DNA of 64,000 nucleotides from Parus major (taxonomy: Eukaryota; Chordata; Aves; Passeriformes; Paridae). The stretch spans positions 26,919,634-26,983,633 of the forward strand of contig NC_031776.1 in the NCBI RefSeq assembly GCF_001522545.3, in the 5' to 3' direction. The notes beneath the pieces were generated by a model that was not told where the DNA came from, ran no database searches, and saw nothing but the letters and a program-made list of their open reading frames with translations. The position numbers were made by a program, and so were the translations under genes. Positions within the stretch are counted from its first letter, which is position 1, and each line of letters begins with the position of its first letter. Positions 24,001 to 37,030 of this stretch are shown here, piece after piece.

Positions 24001-26962
24001 GAAGCAGCAATGCTAATGCTGCCATAGGATCCAGGTCAGATTGGCTTCCCTGCTCAGTCACCCCATAACCCCAGCTCTGCAATGCCCTCTGTAATCCCAC
24101 ACTGGCCTTGAAAAGTCCCTCTTCCAAATCTTCTGACCCCCTCATGACAGAGTCAGTCCCACATCCCCAGCCATGGCTTTCTCCCCACAGAGCCTGGCAT
24201 GCGGAGCTGAACGCTGCCAAGCTGACAGCCCAGCCCAGCCCAGTCAGCCACCGTGGCACTAAGGCAACTGCTTCACCATGGAGGCATTGATTTGGCTCCC
24301 TGTCCTCCACTCAGCTATAGCATTTTCATTTGCCAGTCACAGGGATGATTCTTGTCCCTTTCCAGGGGCATATCTCTGCATCAGGAACCATCGGCAGCAG
24401 CGATCCAGTGATCCAATTGCTCCACAAAGGGAGCCTGGGGATACAGATGCTGGCTACACATTACCTAGCCACAGTTTAAACTCGTGACCTTGGCAGTTTA
24501 CTCCTTCCAAATACAACATTTAGTTCTGAGATTGCCTTTCCACCTCAAACACTCATCAGAACATTAATAAGGCATGAGGTCTTACATGCTAAAATGGGCA
24601 CATTCCCACTGGGAAAACAGCCATCCCAGAAGTCTCAAGCCTGGCAGGAAACTGGTTTTCCAAGAGCCTGGAGTTATGTGGGACAAGCTAAATGATGCTA
24701 CTCAGCAACTGTTTCCCAGAGAAATACAGCAAGGCCATGACAAGACCAACAAAGACTAAAAATATCCCAGAGTTTAGCCCACACTGTACATATTGTTTCA
24801 TTTAACGTGCCATAATTAAGGCTTTCTGTCCACATAGAGAGATGTATAAAGTGCAACACCGTCACTGAACTGAGAACAGCAATGCCTAAGAGACACAAAG
24901 ACAAGGGGAAAGTGCTGCTGGTTCAGCACAGAAGACACCAGATAATAGCAAATTGAGGGGAATACCTCAGAAGAAAAAGACTTCCTCACAGGGTGATGGG
25001 AAGCTGGAGTAAAAATTCAGCAGTTTATGTGGATCCCAGCAATTTGGTGAGTGTAGCTGCCTTCAACGTTTAAACTTCTTGGGTTATGTCTACAAATTGT
25101 ACTTATTTGAGACTGCAAAGCGTCTGTTTAAAGCAGGCTCTAATTTGAGGCATTTTTCTCTTTGATAATATGACGGGCATCAAATTCCAAAGTGCTAAAA
25201 ACCAGACAAAAATCAAGAGCTGAGATGCTGCAAGATGTGACATTTTTCATGTAACAGCAAGCCAGTCTGACACTCTCATGGATCCCAGCATGCTGTTACT
25301 ACGTGAAGCTCTAATGCCATTGATAATAGTTAAAGGATGACAGTTATGTTTCAGGAGCCAAAAATAATTTAAAAACCTTGAAGTGCCTTTAAACAAACGT
25401 TACTGAAACCTCTCCTTGTGGTCCTTGAATTCCCATCGGGTAGACACTGTACCCTTCATGTAACCCCTGGCTGCTGATTAATGAAACTTGGCAAAGGGTA
25501 GCAAAGCCATGCCAAAGGCAGCAGAAAATCCCAAGTTTCTTCAAATCCCAGGGGTGAAAATGCACAGACAACAGCAACCCCCAATCATTTTCTGACTTCA
25601 CTTAGCCAGAAGTTTGAGATAAGAGTGCTCAAATAGGCAGTGCTTTTCCCTCTGTGTTCCTGACAATGGCTCCACATTCAAAGCAATCACAGCCATCTCC
25701 TGTGTACAATTACAGTCTTTTACAGTCTCACCTTGTCTAACTCCCCAGCACGGACCACAGGTCTAGTCAGACACTACGTGCATGTGCAGTATGTTTCCCT
25801 GTAGTTGCCTGGATCTCTGGTTCCTGTAGGAACTCTGCTGTCTGCAAAGTTAACAGGCATGAAAAAGTTGGATACAATTCTCACGTAAGCTAAAACTGAG
25901 CTTTTTGGATCATTAGTGCCCACAGCACCTAATCATGCTACTGCAAGAATAACTAACCCTTTATGTTCTGCAGGTACTGGCCTGAGCTGCAAATGCTGAA
26001 CATCCAGACTAGCTGTGTGTTCATGTTCTACATCACACCTCAGTTTTTCTGCTTTGTTTTATTTATGACTAGAAGGCAATAATCCACATGCCATGTCACC
26101 AGATAATCTATACTCTGGTTTACTCGCTCTGCAGCAAGATTCAAAAGACAATACTTGGCATGCAGCAGGTCCCAGCTTCTTGTGTACAAACCAGCAGCTT
26201 GGGATCACTGGTGCACAGATAGGTCAGAGCAACACACTGCAGTAAGGATCAGATACAGTCAAAGACCTAAAGACATAAAGCAGACCAGCCCAAGTCGCAG
26301 GTCTCGTCTGGAACAAGAAGGGATGTCTGTTGAGCCAGAGCACTGCAGCACTCAGGATACCCCAACACACCCTGTGCAGCAGAGAAGGAAGAGCCGTGTT
26401 GGGGAGGAACCATAACTTGCTGCCTGCAGCAAAGGGCAGAGCCAGTCCTGGTTTGCTGCTGCACTGTGGTGGTGTTGCCAGAGATGCAAAGCTCAGGAAA
26501 ACCCATCAAGACAAGTTTGCACAGACTGATAAGTCAGTGCTAAAAATGACCCGTACAGATTTCTCACCCTGTGCAAAGCCACTACTCTTCAGATCAGATA
26601 GGGTGGGTGTAAGGGCAAATGGCTTGCTACATTAGAGCAATTAACTTTGATGCCATTTGGCCATTTGTAGACAGAAATCCTTTCAAGCAGGGATCTTGGA
26701 TGCAAGTAATTATTTTTATTTTTAGTCAACTGAGGGACATTTCACAAAATGTATCCTATGTGTCATATATCATGATATGCACCATGTGTCATCATAAATC
26801 CATGCTTCTCCCAAAGCTGCACCTCAGTCCTACTCCTCAAAATTTGTCAGCTGTCCATGCCTGGTGGCAGTTCCCATTGCATGTGGTAGAGGATAAGCAC
26901 TGAGGCAGCAGAAAACCTCTTGAAGACATTCCAACAACATGTCTGGAGGCAGCAGTGCAAAA
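21009..26962. other. non-genic stretch
   Basis: No supportable gene. Points seen: a G-run GGGGGGCGGGGG at about 21218-21229; a strong donor-like CCAGG/GTAAGTAAG at about 22251 after a pyrimidine-rich tract, with no open-frame support; a GAAA/A-rich tract at 23605-23630; and moderately GC-rich DNA at 23.8-24.5 kb. Overlapping frames on both strands near 23.98-24.31 and 26.3-26.6 kb reflect GC content rather than genes. Confidence 0.7.
23605..23630. repeat. (GAAA)n / A-rich short tract
   Basis: Three GAAA units are flanked by A runs. It may be an old retroposon tail, but no body is recognisable. Confidence 0.8.
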
Positions 26963-27110
26963 ATCTCAGTTCCAGTTCTGCTTTTGACTTCCTCCTGTGA
27001 CCCCAGTTAAGCATCTGTGTGCAAGCTTCCCCACCTGTGCAAGACCCCAGTTGCTGTGGCTCTTGTGAAGATTACCTTTTGTAAGGCTCTTAGGAGAATT
27101 AATATAAAGT
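26963..27110 (+). mobile_element. MIR-like relic, plus strand
   Basis: Ordered words match a forward MIR: CAGTTCTGCTTTTGACTT (like CGGCTCTGCCACTTACT), CTGTGACCCC (like GTGTGACCTTGG), TAAGCATCTGTGTGCAAGC (like TAACCTCTCTGTGCCTCAG), CCCCACCTGTGCAA (like CCTCATCTGTAAAA), and TTGTGAAGATTA...GAGAATTAATATAAAG (like TTGTGAGGATTAAATGAGTTAATACATGTAAAG). It is divergent but covers most of the core and the 3' half. Confidence 0.5.
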
Positions 27111-28152
27111 CTTTCTCTTGTGGTTGCACAGATGTCCACGTGGAAGGGTCCTGGGCTTCTCAACATAAATGCAACCAAGACCTTCTGCAAGCATTGCAAC
27201 CATGTTTTACAGAAAGGACCAAAACCTGTATTTAAAGAGAAGAATGAAAGGCTTCTGAGAATAATTTTTAGTCAGCACCTAGGACCCAGCTGCCGGGAAT
27301 TTGTGCTGTGTAAAACCTTACAGGATGATTTAAGAATACTCAAAACTCCATTTTCCTGTATTAAAGGGTGAGACTGGGAAAGCTAAAATAAGAAGACTGG
27401 ATGACAAAATGCATAGCAAAAATATCAGACAGGAACTTTAAAGGAAATGCAAAGTGTTTAATGTCTTGGGAAGGCAGGGCAAGATAGGAAACAATATCCC
27501 AGGTATGAAAACCAGAAAAAGCCAGGCTATAGGAAATCCTTATATATGAGAGAGTGAGCAGAGGCTCCTCTGGGAAGAGGTCTGAATGAATTAATTCAAC
27601 AGTGAAGTGGGAAAAGGTAATGAAGAAAGCACTGGTGTGACACTTACAGACTACTCAGAAAAGTCATGGTGAAAGTGCTAACAAAGTGCATATTGTTAAT
27701 TACCACCGAGCAAGCCCCCCACCATGCCAAGGTGCAGGATCACAGAGCCTGAGCATATGGGTTTGCTGACCATCCCATCACAAGCCATGGCTGAACACCA
27801 GAAAATTCACAGGAGCTGGTAGGGCAGGTGATAACAAAAGGTTGGGGCTGGGTGATGGGAAGAGAAAGGGGGATCCGTATATCCTTTTTTCTCCCCATGG
27901 AGCTACACATTGTCCTTGTCACAACAGCTCCATGACTACCAATGCACCAGGCTAAAAAGTAGCAGCACAGATCCAGGTGCCACATCCAGATCCACCATTT
28001 CTTGGTTGTCACACATTCAGCACCTGGGCACAGCAGGAAGCTGGTTGTGCAGTACCACACAGACCCAGCTCTGTGTGGCCAGATGTCAGGAAACACTGAT
28101 CATTCAGAAGACTGGATAACAATACGTGACACTGACAGGATACCTGTGATTA

Positions 28153-28310
28153 CCAAAGCACTTTGTGAGCATGAATGCAACCTCTGTCACTAGGAGACAA
28201 ATTAATATTTGTCCTCATTATACGGGAAGGAACTGAGACACAGAAAGGTTACATGATTTGTTCTACACAGCAAAACTGAACAGCAGAGCAAGGAAGATGG
28301 TGATTGACGG
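28153..28310 (-). mobile_element. MIR/CORE-SINE-like relic, minus strand (good copy)
   Basis: On the plus strand the block reads as a reversed MIR: CCAAAGCACTTTGTGAGC, then ATTTGTCCTCATTATACGGGA (like ATTATCCCCATTTTACAGATG), GGAACTGAGACACAGAAAGG (like GAAACTGAGGCACAGAGAGG), TTACATGATTTGTTCTACACAGC (like TTAAGTAACTTGCCCAAGGTCACACAGC) and AACAGCAGAGCAAGGA (like AGTGGCAGAGCCGGGA). Long collinear similarity makes the assignment fairly safe. It is an ancient fossil with no coding capacity. Confidence 0.7.
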
Positions 28311-30830
28311 ACAGCCACCAAATTTCCTCCACACTCCCTGGTTTTCCTCTGCTCCTGGCTGTCACAGACTGCAATACATTTGTACGGGCAGCTATGGGCA
28401 GAAAGTACAAAACACAGAGCTGGGACTGGGCATTCATACTGGTAAGAAGTCTATCCAGCTTTGTGATGGCAAACTGTAGATAGGGAGAGGCAAAAGCTTT
28501 TGCAAAATGCTACCCATTTCAGAGCCAGTCCCTGGATATTAGGAGCTGGGAGAAGACATTCACAAAGAACCATTTATTGCATGCACGCACCCCACAAAGC
28601 AGCCTATTTTTACCAGTGTCAGAGCCAGCACATGCATAGCTCAAGCAGGAATCCAAATTCAGGCAGATTTTCCTAAAATTCCCACCAAAATCAGAAAAGA
28701 GACAGAAATACAGAGTGGACTTGTTACTGGATGATACATATGAAGAGGGAATTTGAAACAATTCAGTTCCTGGCATATCCTGCTTAGGGGCTATTTTCAA
28801 ACTAGCAAGAAAAGGAGAATAAAAATATTTCTTCCATGGATCTGGACTTCTCTCCTTTCCTGTGATACTTTTGCTGTGCTTGCCAGACTGGAAACTGCTT
28901 CTAGCCAAAATGTCCCCACCAGGAACAGAACAGAAACTGAGGTGTCTACTAATAGATATCACCTAATGACAGAGAAAAAAGAGTTATTTCACTTTCAGTC
29001 CATGCTGGTATCTCTGAAGGACCCAGAGAGACACACATTCAGAAGGTGAATTCATAAACCCTGGTTGGAACTTCTGACATCTCCTTGACTGCTGAGCATC
29101 AGCCTCACTGTGGGCTAACACTGGGTGCCTCATTCACCTTGGCCTTGTACCCTGCAAATTCACTAAGCCTGTGATGGCCACAGGCAGCTTCTGCGCTGCA
29201 CGCTCTGAACTATTTACAGTGTATTTACTATTACAGCAGGTGTAAACATAAGTCACTGCTGCAAGTGAAGTGAGCTGCTCCTCACTCATTTCTCACCCTG
29301 AAACCCCTTTGCATGCCCAGTCCAGGTTGCACCTTTGCAGATCTTGTCTCTTCTCCCATCTCTGAATTAGGCTCAGTTCCCCCTCCAGCTCCCCAAGACA
29401 TGCTGTATGTATTTCATGGCCTTCAGCCACATTCAGACTGCCCAGAACTTGTAGGGTCAGGAATCTTGGCCATCTCTGCATTCAGTTAATGAAAAGGAAA
29501 GGAGCAACACTAGGTCTGGAGACAGCTGCACTGCTCTGGAAGAGAACTACGCAGAAGCACAGCTGCTTCTTTCCCACATGACAGTGGCAGCAGGCTGGGA
29601 CCTGCAGCCTCCTCAGGCTGCCCATTTTGATCTGCTCATGCTCCATATCTTTTTTAAATTCGTATTACTACAGAATGCAAGCAGCAAAAAAAAGATCCCA
29701 CCCCAAGAGATAATAAAGATGTCAATAAAAGAAGGTTGCAAATTTCAGGGTGCACATTAGAGAACAGAGAAGCACACACAGGTGGCTACTGCATTAAAAG
29801 TCAGCATTTGCCATCTCAGGGTGGCTGAGTTTACTTTCTTGCTGTCTCTCCTCTTTCCCTCCCACACTTGATGGGAGAGCCTGACAACTTATAAAATCCA
29901 AATGCCGAGAAACAGCAGTTTTGTAATCATTTGTGCAAGTCAGGCTTATAGTGCTGGACAGGAGGAACTCCCAGAGCACCTGAGAAGCAAAAATGTCTCA
30001 ACCCTCACATCTAAAGCAAACTCCAGAAAATTCACAGGAATTTCCCCTATTGACAACCAGCCCTCAGTACCAGGATCCCACAGGGCAGCTGCTCCAGCCT
30101 CCAGCCCTCCTTGTGGTCTCCTACAAAAGGGAAGGAAACTTCAGGGAAATACCAGTGTGCCAGCTCAGAGTGTGGAGGCAGCCCTGTGAAAATCAGCAGG
30201 GAAGTAGCTCTGCAGCTGCTGGTGGGGTTTTGCTCACCATGGTCCCCAGGGCAGAGGGAGAGGCTGTGGGAAGGACAACCCCAATGGCTGGCTGGGAAGG
30301 GAAGTTAAGTTCCCTGATGGTTAATGTGTCTCCAAGCAAGACAAAATCCACCTTCTTCCATGGAGTAAAGGTGAAATGTGGGCTCCACGCAGCCTCATAT
30401 GGCAGTGAGAATGCTGCCTCAGCATGGACACTTTGACCTCTCTTCCAAGCATATGAAAACTATTGTGCCTTATCGGCTCTCCTCTGCTGGAAACCTCCTG
30501 CAATCCCATGCTGGGGACTTAGGTCAGGGAGGGAGAATTTTACATGCTGAATCATTCCCAGACAAATCGTTTCCTTATTATACATGGCAGCCTCCCACGG
30601 ACAGACTGCCAGAGGGCTCTCTAAAATTGTATTAGGTGCCTTTCCCTTGCTTCTCTTTATCCCTCTGTCATCCTTCTCTCACTTGAAATGTTATAGCTTG
30701 CAGTCCCGCTGGAGAGGGTCTGGGGGTCATGAGTACGCAAACAGTCCGAGGGGCCCAGAGAAGGGAACAGCACAAGGGCCTGCTCTAAACCACTCCAGGC
30801 TCAGCTGCTCCTGAATGGGGTGGCCGCTTT
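28311..30830. other. non-genic stretch
   Basis: Contains two of the window's longer frames (about 147 codons each, minus strand 28519-28962 and plus strand 29993-30436). Neither has a recognisable domain, a signal sequence or a good initiation context, and each is overlapped by frames on the other strand. I see no repeats worth calling. Confidence 0.7.
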
Positions 30831-30872
30831 CCCAGCTCACGCTCCCAGCTCACGCTCCCAGCTCAGGCTCCC
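30831..30872. repeat. 14-bp tandem repeat, about 3 copies
   Basis: Unit CAGCTCACGCTCCC, with one C-to-G change in the last copy (CAGCTCAGGCTCCC). It is a small minisatellite seed in locally GC-rich DNA. Confidence 0.9.
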
Positions 30873-31189
30873 AACCTTTAGCTGGACTTGCAGCCAGATG
30901 TCAGGGTCCAGCAAGCCCAGCAGCAGAGCTACCCTTCAGACCTGCAAAACCTTTGCTCTGGCACGCTGCTGATTGCGCCTGCAGGTCAGGTGTGCACGCT
31001 CTTACCACGTCTACCCACACCTGGGGCTCTCTGGATGCACACCAGGAGCCACAGAACTGTATTTCAGAGAGCATCAAAGGGGAGTTTGTTAATAAGTCCC
31101 GAGGAGGCACTCAGCTCTGCGCCATGCCAAGGCTCTGGTTGCAGCCTCTGGGCTGGAGCTGACTTGCACCCAGCCAGCCAGAAGTGTGG

Positions 31190-31375
31190 AGAGATGGGGT
31201 AATTCCCCCTACCAATCCGCACCCTCCTGTGTGGGGGATGACTTGTGCTGGGAGGCACAAGGCTCCTTGCTGCCAGGGCTGCGTGCCCGTACCTCCCGTA
31301 CCACGGCTGCCTGCGAGGGGAGGACGGGCAGCAGAGGAGCACAGCTGCGGCTCCAAGCCCCTCCGTGAGGCCTGG
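31190..31375. promoter_or_regulatory. small GC-rich, CpG-retaining patch
   Basis: Roughly 65% G+C over about 190 bases with about nine CpG dinucleotides, several close together (TGCGTGCCCGTACCTCCCGTACCACGG), in a window where CpG is generally scarce. It is too short and not dense enough for a formal CpG island. No TATA box or start-site motif stands out. It could be a weak promoter, an enhancer or simply a GC peak. Frames here run on both strands because stop codons are rare in GC-rich DNA. Confidence 0.25.
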
Positions 31376-32794
31376 GGAGAAAAACAAGACACTCAAACTT
31401 TCTGAAGTCAGCACAGTGTCTTGATGGCATTACAGCAGCATTATTGTGCACAGCTGGGGGTAAATTATTCCTTATGTAACTTTTATTTAACATAGCAACT
31501 TCCCTTGTAAATCACGCTGCTCGGGCCCCAGTCGCTGCAGGGACATTGCCAATCGAGGCTGTGACAGAAGTAGTGCCAGATCCGAATCAAACACACAAAC
31601 TCTTCTGAGGTTACTCAAAACGTGCTCAAAAGCTTTTCAGCAGGGCTGGGTCTGCAGGCTCACAACATGTGCTTGGGCCACTTCTGGTTTGTTACTCAGA
31701 TTCCTCTGCAAAGGAGGGCTGGGGCTGTCCCACAGCATTACAAGGTTTCCATTTATTCCTGCAGAACTGAATAGAGGTTCTCATGCTGCCTCTCCACTCA
31801 AATGCGTTGGAGACACAAGGATCATTAACGCGTCAGGGAAAACAGAAATCTTCTCTGTACACTCACAAATCCCTAAAAATTGTATCATTAAACCTGGCCA
31901 GTAGCCATCTCTCCCTGTTGTTGTTTGTTTTCTCCTACCCTCTGTGCTCTGCTTTATCTTGTGAAGCAGCTGCCCCACAGAGCTCTCTTCTGTTTCAGGA
32001 GGGTTCAGCAGTGAGTTACTGACAGCCCCACCATGTTGTGACAGCTACAATGTGTAAGGGTGACCTAGCACCACAAGGCCACTTAAAATGCAGCCACAGG
32101 GATTTGGGGCAAACTGTTTCAGGTTCCAGCTTGGAAGTGACTGGTCACCATAAGAAATCAGTCTCTTGGTGTCGTTTCCAGCAAGATGCTGAACTCAAAT
32201 GGTGTCTGTCCTACAGAGTTACAAATCCCATTTTAGCCTCTAGGTTCCTCTGAACCTTAACAGATGTGCTGTGAACCTCAGGTAAGAAAAAGCAAGTCTC
32301 AGGCCTGGGAAATGAAACAAAAACTGCAAGCAGAATTTTATTGCTTAGAAACTGCTCTGGAATCTGGACCCAGAGGAATTTGCCCAGCACACACATAGTT
32401 TCTTCTATCAGCAGAGCACCTTGTTATCCCTTGTGACTGACGTGGCACTGCAGCATCACAGAGTTCTGGTCTCCAGCACACTCAGTACAGACATTCAGCA
32501 CAACTGTGAGAGTTCTCCCCAGAACGGCGTTCCTTCAGGCACCCGTGAGGCACAGTTCTCCCAAATCTGGCAAGCACCTCCTCTCTACCCTCTGATTCCA
32601 TCTGTCCAAGGCTTCAATCAGCTCAGGGTGGCCTGGGTTTTTGTTGTATTTTTCCTGCAGCTCATGGAACCCTACTGTCCCATTACTGCATTAGGCAAAA
32701 GAAACGGAGACCACAATTGCCCCGAGCGCCTCATATGCAAGACGAGAAAGGAAAAGGCTGGGGAAGGATAATCCCTACAACTGCAGTGCTGAAA
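31376..32794. other. non-genic stretch
   Basis: Unique sequence with no supportable gene. A good acceptor-like tract (CTCTCTTCTGTTTCAG) ends at 31998, but no matching donor or sustained frame follows it convincingly. Confidence 0.7.
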
Positions 32795-32902
32795 GGACAT
32801 GGAGATTAACCAACTTGCTTGGGGTTTCACAAGCAGTCAGTGGCAAAGGCAAGAATGAAACCAGAATCCTCCAAGTCCTGTGCTAGTGCCCTTACCACAG
32901 GC
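32795..32902 (-). mobile_element. MIR-like relic, minus strand
   Basis: Plus-strand order of a reversed MIR 5' half: AACCAACTTGCTTGGGGTTTCACAAGC (like AAGTAACTTGCCCAAGGTCACACAGC), AGTCAGTGGCAAAGGCAAGAATGAAACCAGAATCC (like AGTAAGTGGCAGAGCCGGGATTCGAACCCAGG), then GTCCTGTGCTAGTGCCCTTACCACAG (like GTCCGTGCTCTTAACCACTA). The match includes the region derived from the tRNA-like head. Confidence 0.6.
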
Positions 32903-35900
32903 CTTTCCTCTCTGCCTCTAATGGAGTGTCTTCACCTTTCAACAGCAAAGCAGGGAAAGTGCCAGTGCTGTTTTGTTCCCTTCCTGCAGCACAGACAGAA
33001 AATAAGAGTTACTGCACAACCATGTGGGACTGAAAACAGAGCACTTGGAGCAGCAGTGTCAAGTGGGTAAACTTTTTTGACAATTAACGAAGATGTGCTA
33101 CAGCCAGAGACCTCCTTTCCCCCAGCTGCAAGCTGCTTCCAGCTCCTGAAGTGTTTGGATCGCTTCCCCATTGCCTCTCTGTAGTGTATCTGGCAGAGTT
33201 ATGGAGATGTGGACATTTGAGCAAGCAGAGCTGATTTACCTTCACTTGCTTTGCTTCCCACTAGTACCTGTATCCCCTCAGAACATCTGCTTTGTGTTTC
33301 ATAGCAGTTTTAATTGAGAGCAATGCTGAATGCTTAGTAACTGGCTTTCTTTCAGTTCCACAGTCAGGCTCCAACACTATTTTTTATTTCTAACTGGACA
33401 ACTCTGCCAGGGCAAACCTGAAAGCAAAACTGAGACAAGTAACTGATGACACTCTGCAAGTGTTTTGAGAGAGAGTACCCACACAATCGTTTTCCTCTCA
33501 GTTTCCTCCTTGAGCAGTGGGACAGAAGGATGAAGATGCATTTGATCTTCCTAAATTGTGATGCTACGGTGTTTTGTGACTACATATTTTCTTCAGCAGA
33601 ATAGGTCAACCATATTTTTAAAATCTTGAAACATCAAATTAAGAAAGTCAAGTCATATAATCAGAGCAGAGACTGGCCTACACATCCCTGAGTTATTTTT
33701 GTCAAGGCCAGATATTTCAGATGACCACTACTCACTCTCTCTGCTGACAGAATTAAGCTGCCGTATTTGTTCCTCAAATGTAAACCTCATATCAAAATGA
33801 CATGAACAAGCCAACTTTAATGGTCTGGAAATTAAACAAAATTTCTATGATTTCTGATTTGATTTCCATTCTGGAATATAGATAAAGGTGACTGATAGAG
33901 CAGTGCAGGCTTAGCACGGGGCAATCATAATGTTCATTTTCAGAATGCTGAAAGTCCTGATAATAAAAAATAAATAAACCAATTTCTCTGTGAAGTTGTA
34001 AAGGAACAAAGCAAGTGGCATCTGGCATTCTCTGCCCGGCCCCAGACTGCCTTTCTACAGAAAATAGATTGTTTCCAAATAAAACCACTTTCCGAGCCTG
34101 CCACAACAGCCCTGCTTCATGCTTTAAAAAATTCCTGCAAGGATTCAAGCCTCCTTATGCACTTTGGTGGAAATCCCATATTTCCATGATATAGACTGAA
34201 CTTGAAACCAATCAAGTTTTCAAACTTTGTTTTGAGATCCCAGTTTCATACAATACCAGGGCTCCAGGCAAGAACTCCCCTGAGTGTAAGCCAGCCAGAT
34301 CTAAGGCTGGTTATCACCCTTTATACAAGCCCAAGCACAGCAGAAAGGATGAGCTTTGATATAAAAACAGGGAAACAATCATGACAGTGAACATCTGAAA
34401 TGCCATTGGAGTCATCATAGTACAGTTTTTCATGTCACTATGTCATTACATCTCAGTTTGGTGGACCGGAGATGAGTCCTAACATTCTCTCTTTGGACTG
34501 AATTCAGTCTTTATTTAATGAGCTGCAGTTTTAATGATTTACTTCCAAGTATGCCAAGTCTCTATTTGGTTTTTTTACGTGGCTTGAGGCATATGTTAAA
34601 TAGGATCATAATATTTACTTACCTCACCAAAGTGGTGGGAGATTTAATGCACCCACTTGCACTTTAATGCAATACAAAAAGATAATGTCTTTTTACTGTA
34701 AGCAGTTTCAGGCACTATCCCAAACCTGCCCCCTCCCCCTCCCCATTCTGTTTTTAAGGCTCAAAAAATCATATATTTTTGTGATGCTCTTTCTATTTTG
34801 TTCTGCACAAAAAGGTAATGAACTAAAGGTAAAAGCATTAGAATCCAAACAGCCCCAGTTTCCAATACTGCAAATTCACAGCCAAAGCAGGCTGGAGGGA
34901 ATGTAACTAATTTCTTTTTCTTGTTGTTTTGTGATTCAAGCCAGTTAATAAAAGAAAAAAATGAAGTAAAATTTCATTGACCAGAAAAAGAAGACAAAAA
35001 GAAATCCATTAAATTTTTCTTTCCTTGTTATATGAGCAACATTTATTACAGTACTCAGGTAGGGTTTTTAAAAAAATAAGTTGAAAATCAAAAAGGCAGA
35101 ACTGATTTCTTGGTTGACAACAACTCTTCAATTGTGTTTGCAACACATTTTGAAGATGTAAATGATTACTGTAAGTGTTAAAACATTATTCCTGACTTTA
35201 CTGAGAGAGAGCTTCAGCACAGGTGAACCACTGGAGAGGAACAAAACAAACTGGCTGGCAGTTCTGAAAAACTGTAATGCAAGAAGTGCCCACGATGCTC
35301 TCTGACCCTGCACACGGGTGGATCTTTTATGGTGACTGCATGACTTCAAGCAGTAAACTTAAGGCACAGCTATGAGACGTAGGCTTAACTCTTACACAGC
35401 CATTTTCATCCTCATACATAAAAGCAGCATTTACCTAACTTTGCATTACTAGATCTGTTTTCCATGATGGGACATGGATCAGGAACACACAAGAGCTAGG
35501 GCTGTAACTGCATGACCAAGTCCCAGCTAAATCTTGTGGGCACCATCCTGGTCACACCAGGGAGTGCAAACGTGCAGGAAGACCTGGCCAAATCACTTAA
35601 TGAGACCGAGCTCTACAGAAAAAAACTAAGGAACTGCCATCTGCTCAACAAGGAGACAAGACTGGGAGGACCATGCCCCATTAACCACTTTTACTTGGGT
35701 GGGAAAGAAATGTCTTATTCTGTCTGGACCAATGCCTCTGTGAGCATTTGTGAATCCTTTTACCTACATCCACCTATCTCAGCTTTAGTATCTCCAGTAA
35801 AACATTAACATAGGAGCACTCGGAACAGAAGTCAATCAAACAGGAAGCATTCAAGCCTCTCCAGGCCTTCCCAAATACAAGCAGCTTTTTCCCAGTGCTC

Positions 35901-36580
35901 AATCAACATCCCAAACACTCCTCCCTTTCTTTAGGAAACACCCGAGCAAACAGGTGTGTCTAACAGACTGCTCTCAAGTCCAGCAAATCCTCTGGGAAGT
36001 AGCTCATGGCTAAGCTGTCCTGTCTAATAGTTGATGATCCCTTTTTCCATCCTTGGGTGAAGACAGGACTCTTGTGAGACCCAGCAGGCAGCGTTGTGTA
36101 GACCAGTAGCTCTGGTTTCATTTTCAGATCTGGGCTGTTGACCTGTGGTTCACTGGCACAGGTCTATCATCCTTTTCCTCCCAAAGTGCGTTCACTATTT
36201 AAACAGTAAACCCTTGGGAGAGATATCGCTGCTGTCTAAATGAGGAGGGACAGGCTGTGACTACATCAGGCAATTTAGGAGCAGTGTTAAAGTGCAGGAA
36301 GGCTGGGAGAGCTACCAATGCCTTTTTAGCTTTTTCCCATCCTGGAAAATCTGCAACCATCTGAAGCCATCTCCCAGGACATGTTTGTAGCTGCCTATTG
36401 TAACAGATCCCTGGCTTCTGCCAGGCCTTCCTGGGTGTTCACCAAAACAGCACAAATACTAGAAGGCTGTCTCACAAGACCAAATAATTTCCATTTGTAA
36501 CTTGAGTATTTGAACCCAAGGCTATTGAAATGAATGGCTGATATCAGACATCCGCTACACGACCCGCATCGCTCTCCCAC
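32903..36580. other. non-genic stretch
   Basis: AT-leaning unique DNA. A minus-strand donor-like GGTGAG/GTAAGTAAAT lies at about 34611-34626 without a supportable exon. Sequence at about 35.57-35.65 kb has a faint MIR-like word (ACCTGGCCAAATCACTTAATG) but no further collinearity. Frames of about 100-118 codons near 33.8-34.1 and 35.5-35.8 kb show no domain. Confidence 0.7.
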
Positions 36581-36584
36581 ACTG

Positions 36585-37030
36585 CTTTGACCTCAGCTGA
36601 AACCGTTTGCAATTTTACTTCTTCCGCAGTGGCAGAGATTAATGATTGATCACGGACCTTCACCATGAATCTCCAGGCTTCTGTCAGCCAGTGTCACAAA
36701 CTTAACATTATCTAATTGTAAGTTTTCCCATTTAATTGCAATATACACCTGCTCAATGTCCCTCTGTGTGTGAAAAAGCATCATACTTCATTTAAAAAGC
36801 CCTCATTTAAATTCAACAGCTAGCTGCACAGATTTAACCATTAAACTGATTTATGTTGCATAAAAGATCAAACCAGATCACACCTTGTGGCCAAATAACC
36901 ATAAAAGGTTTCTGTAAAGATCATTAATTCACCTCCCTGGGCAGTTAGTTTAGCAGTAAATATGACTTAGATGACTTTATCCAGTTAACCTTAATCAATT
37001 TGTTATTATGATTAGTCACCCTAAATAACA
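36585..37030. promoter_or_regulatory. candidate developmental enhancer / conserved non-coding block
   Basis: About 450 bases with very high density of homeodomain-type cores: TTAATGATTGATCAC, ATCTAATTGTAAG, TTTAATTGCAAT, CATTAAACTGATTTATG, GATCATTAATTCACC, CTTAATCAATTTG and TTATTATGATTAGTCACC. Interspersed are Hox/Cdx-like TTTATG and ATAAAA words and Sox-like ATTGT words. There are no low-complexity runs, no sustained frame and no transposon signature. This dense, balanced texture is typical of deeply conserved non-coding elements near transcription-factor genes. No alignment supports it here. Confidence 0.3.

Noticed and set aside
28519..28962. Minus-strand frame of 147 codons
   Set aside because: No recognisable domain or codon bias, and it is opposed by a plus-strand frame of about 98 codons over the same DNA.
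29993..30436. Plus-strand frame of 147 codons
   Set aside because: Proline/serine/glycine-rich random-looking peptide in GC-richer DNA with overlapping frames. No homology recognised.
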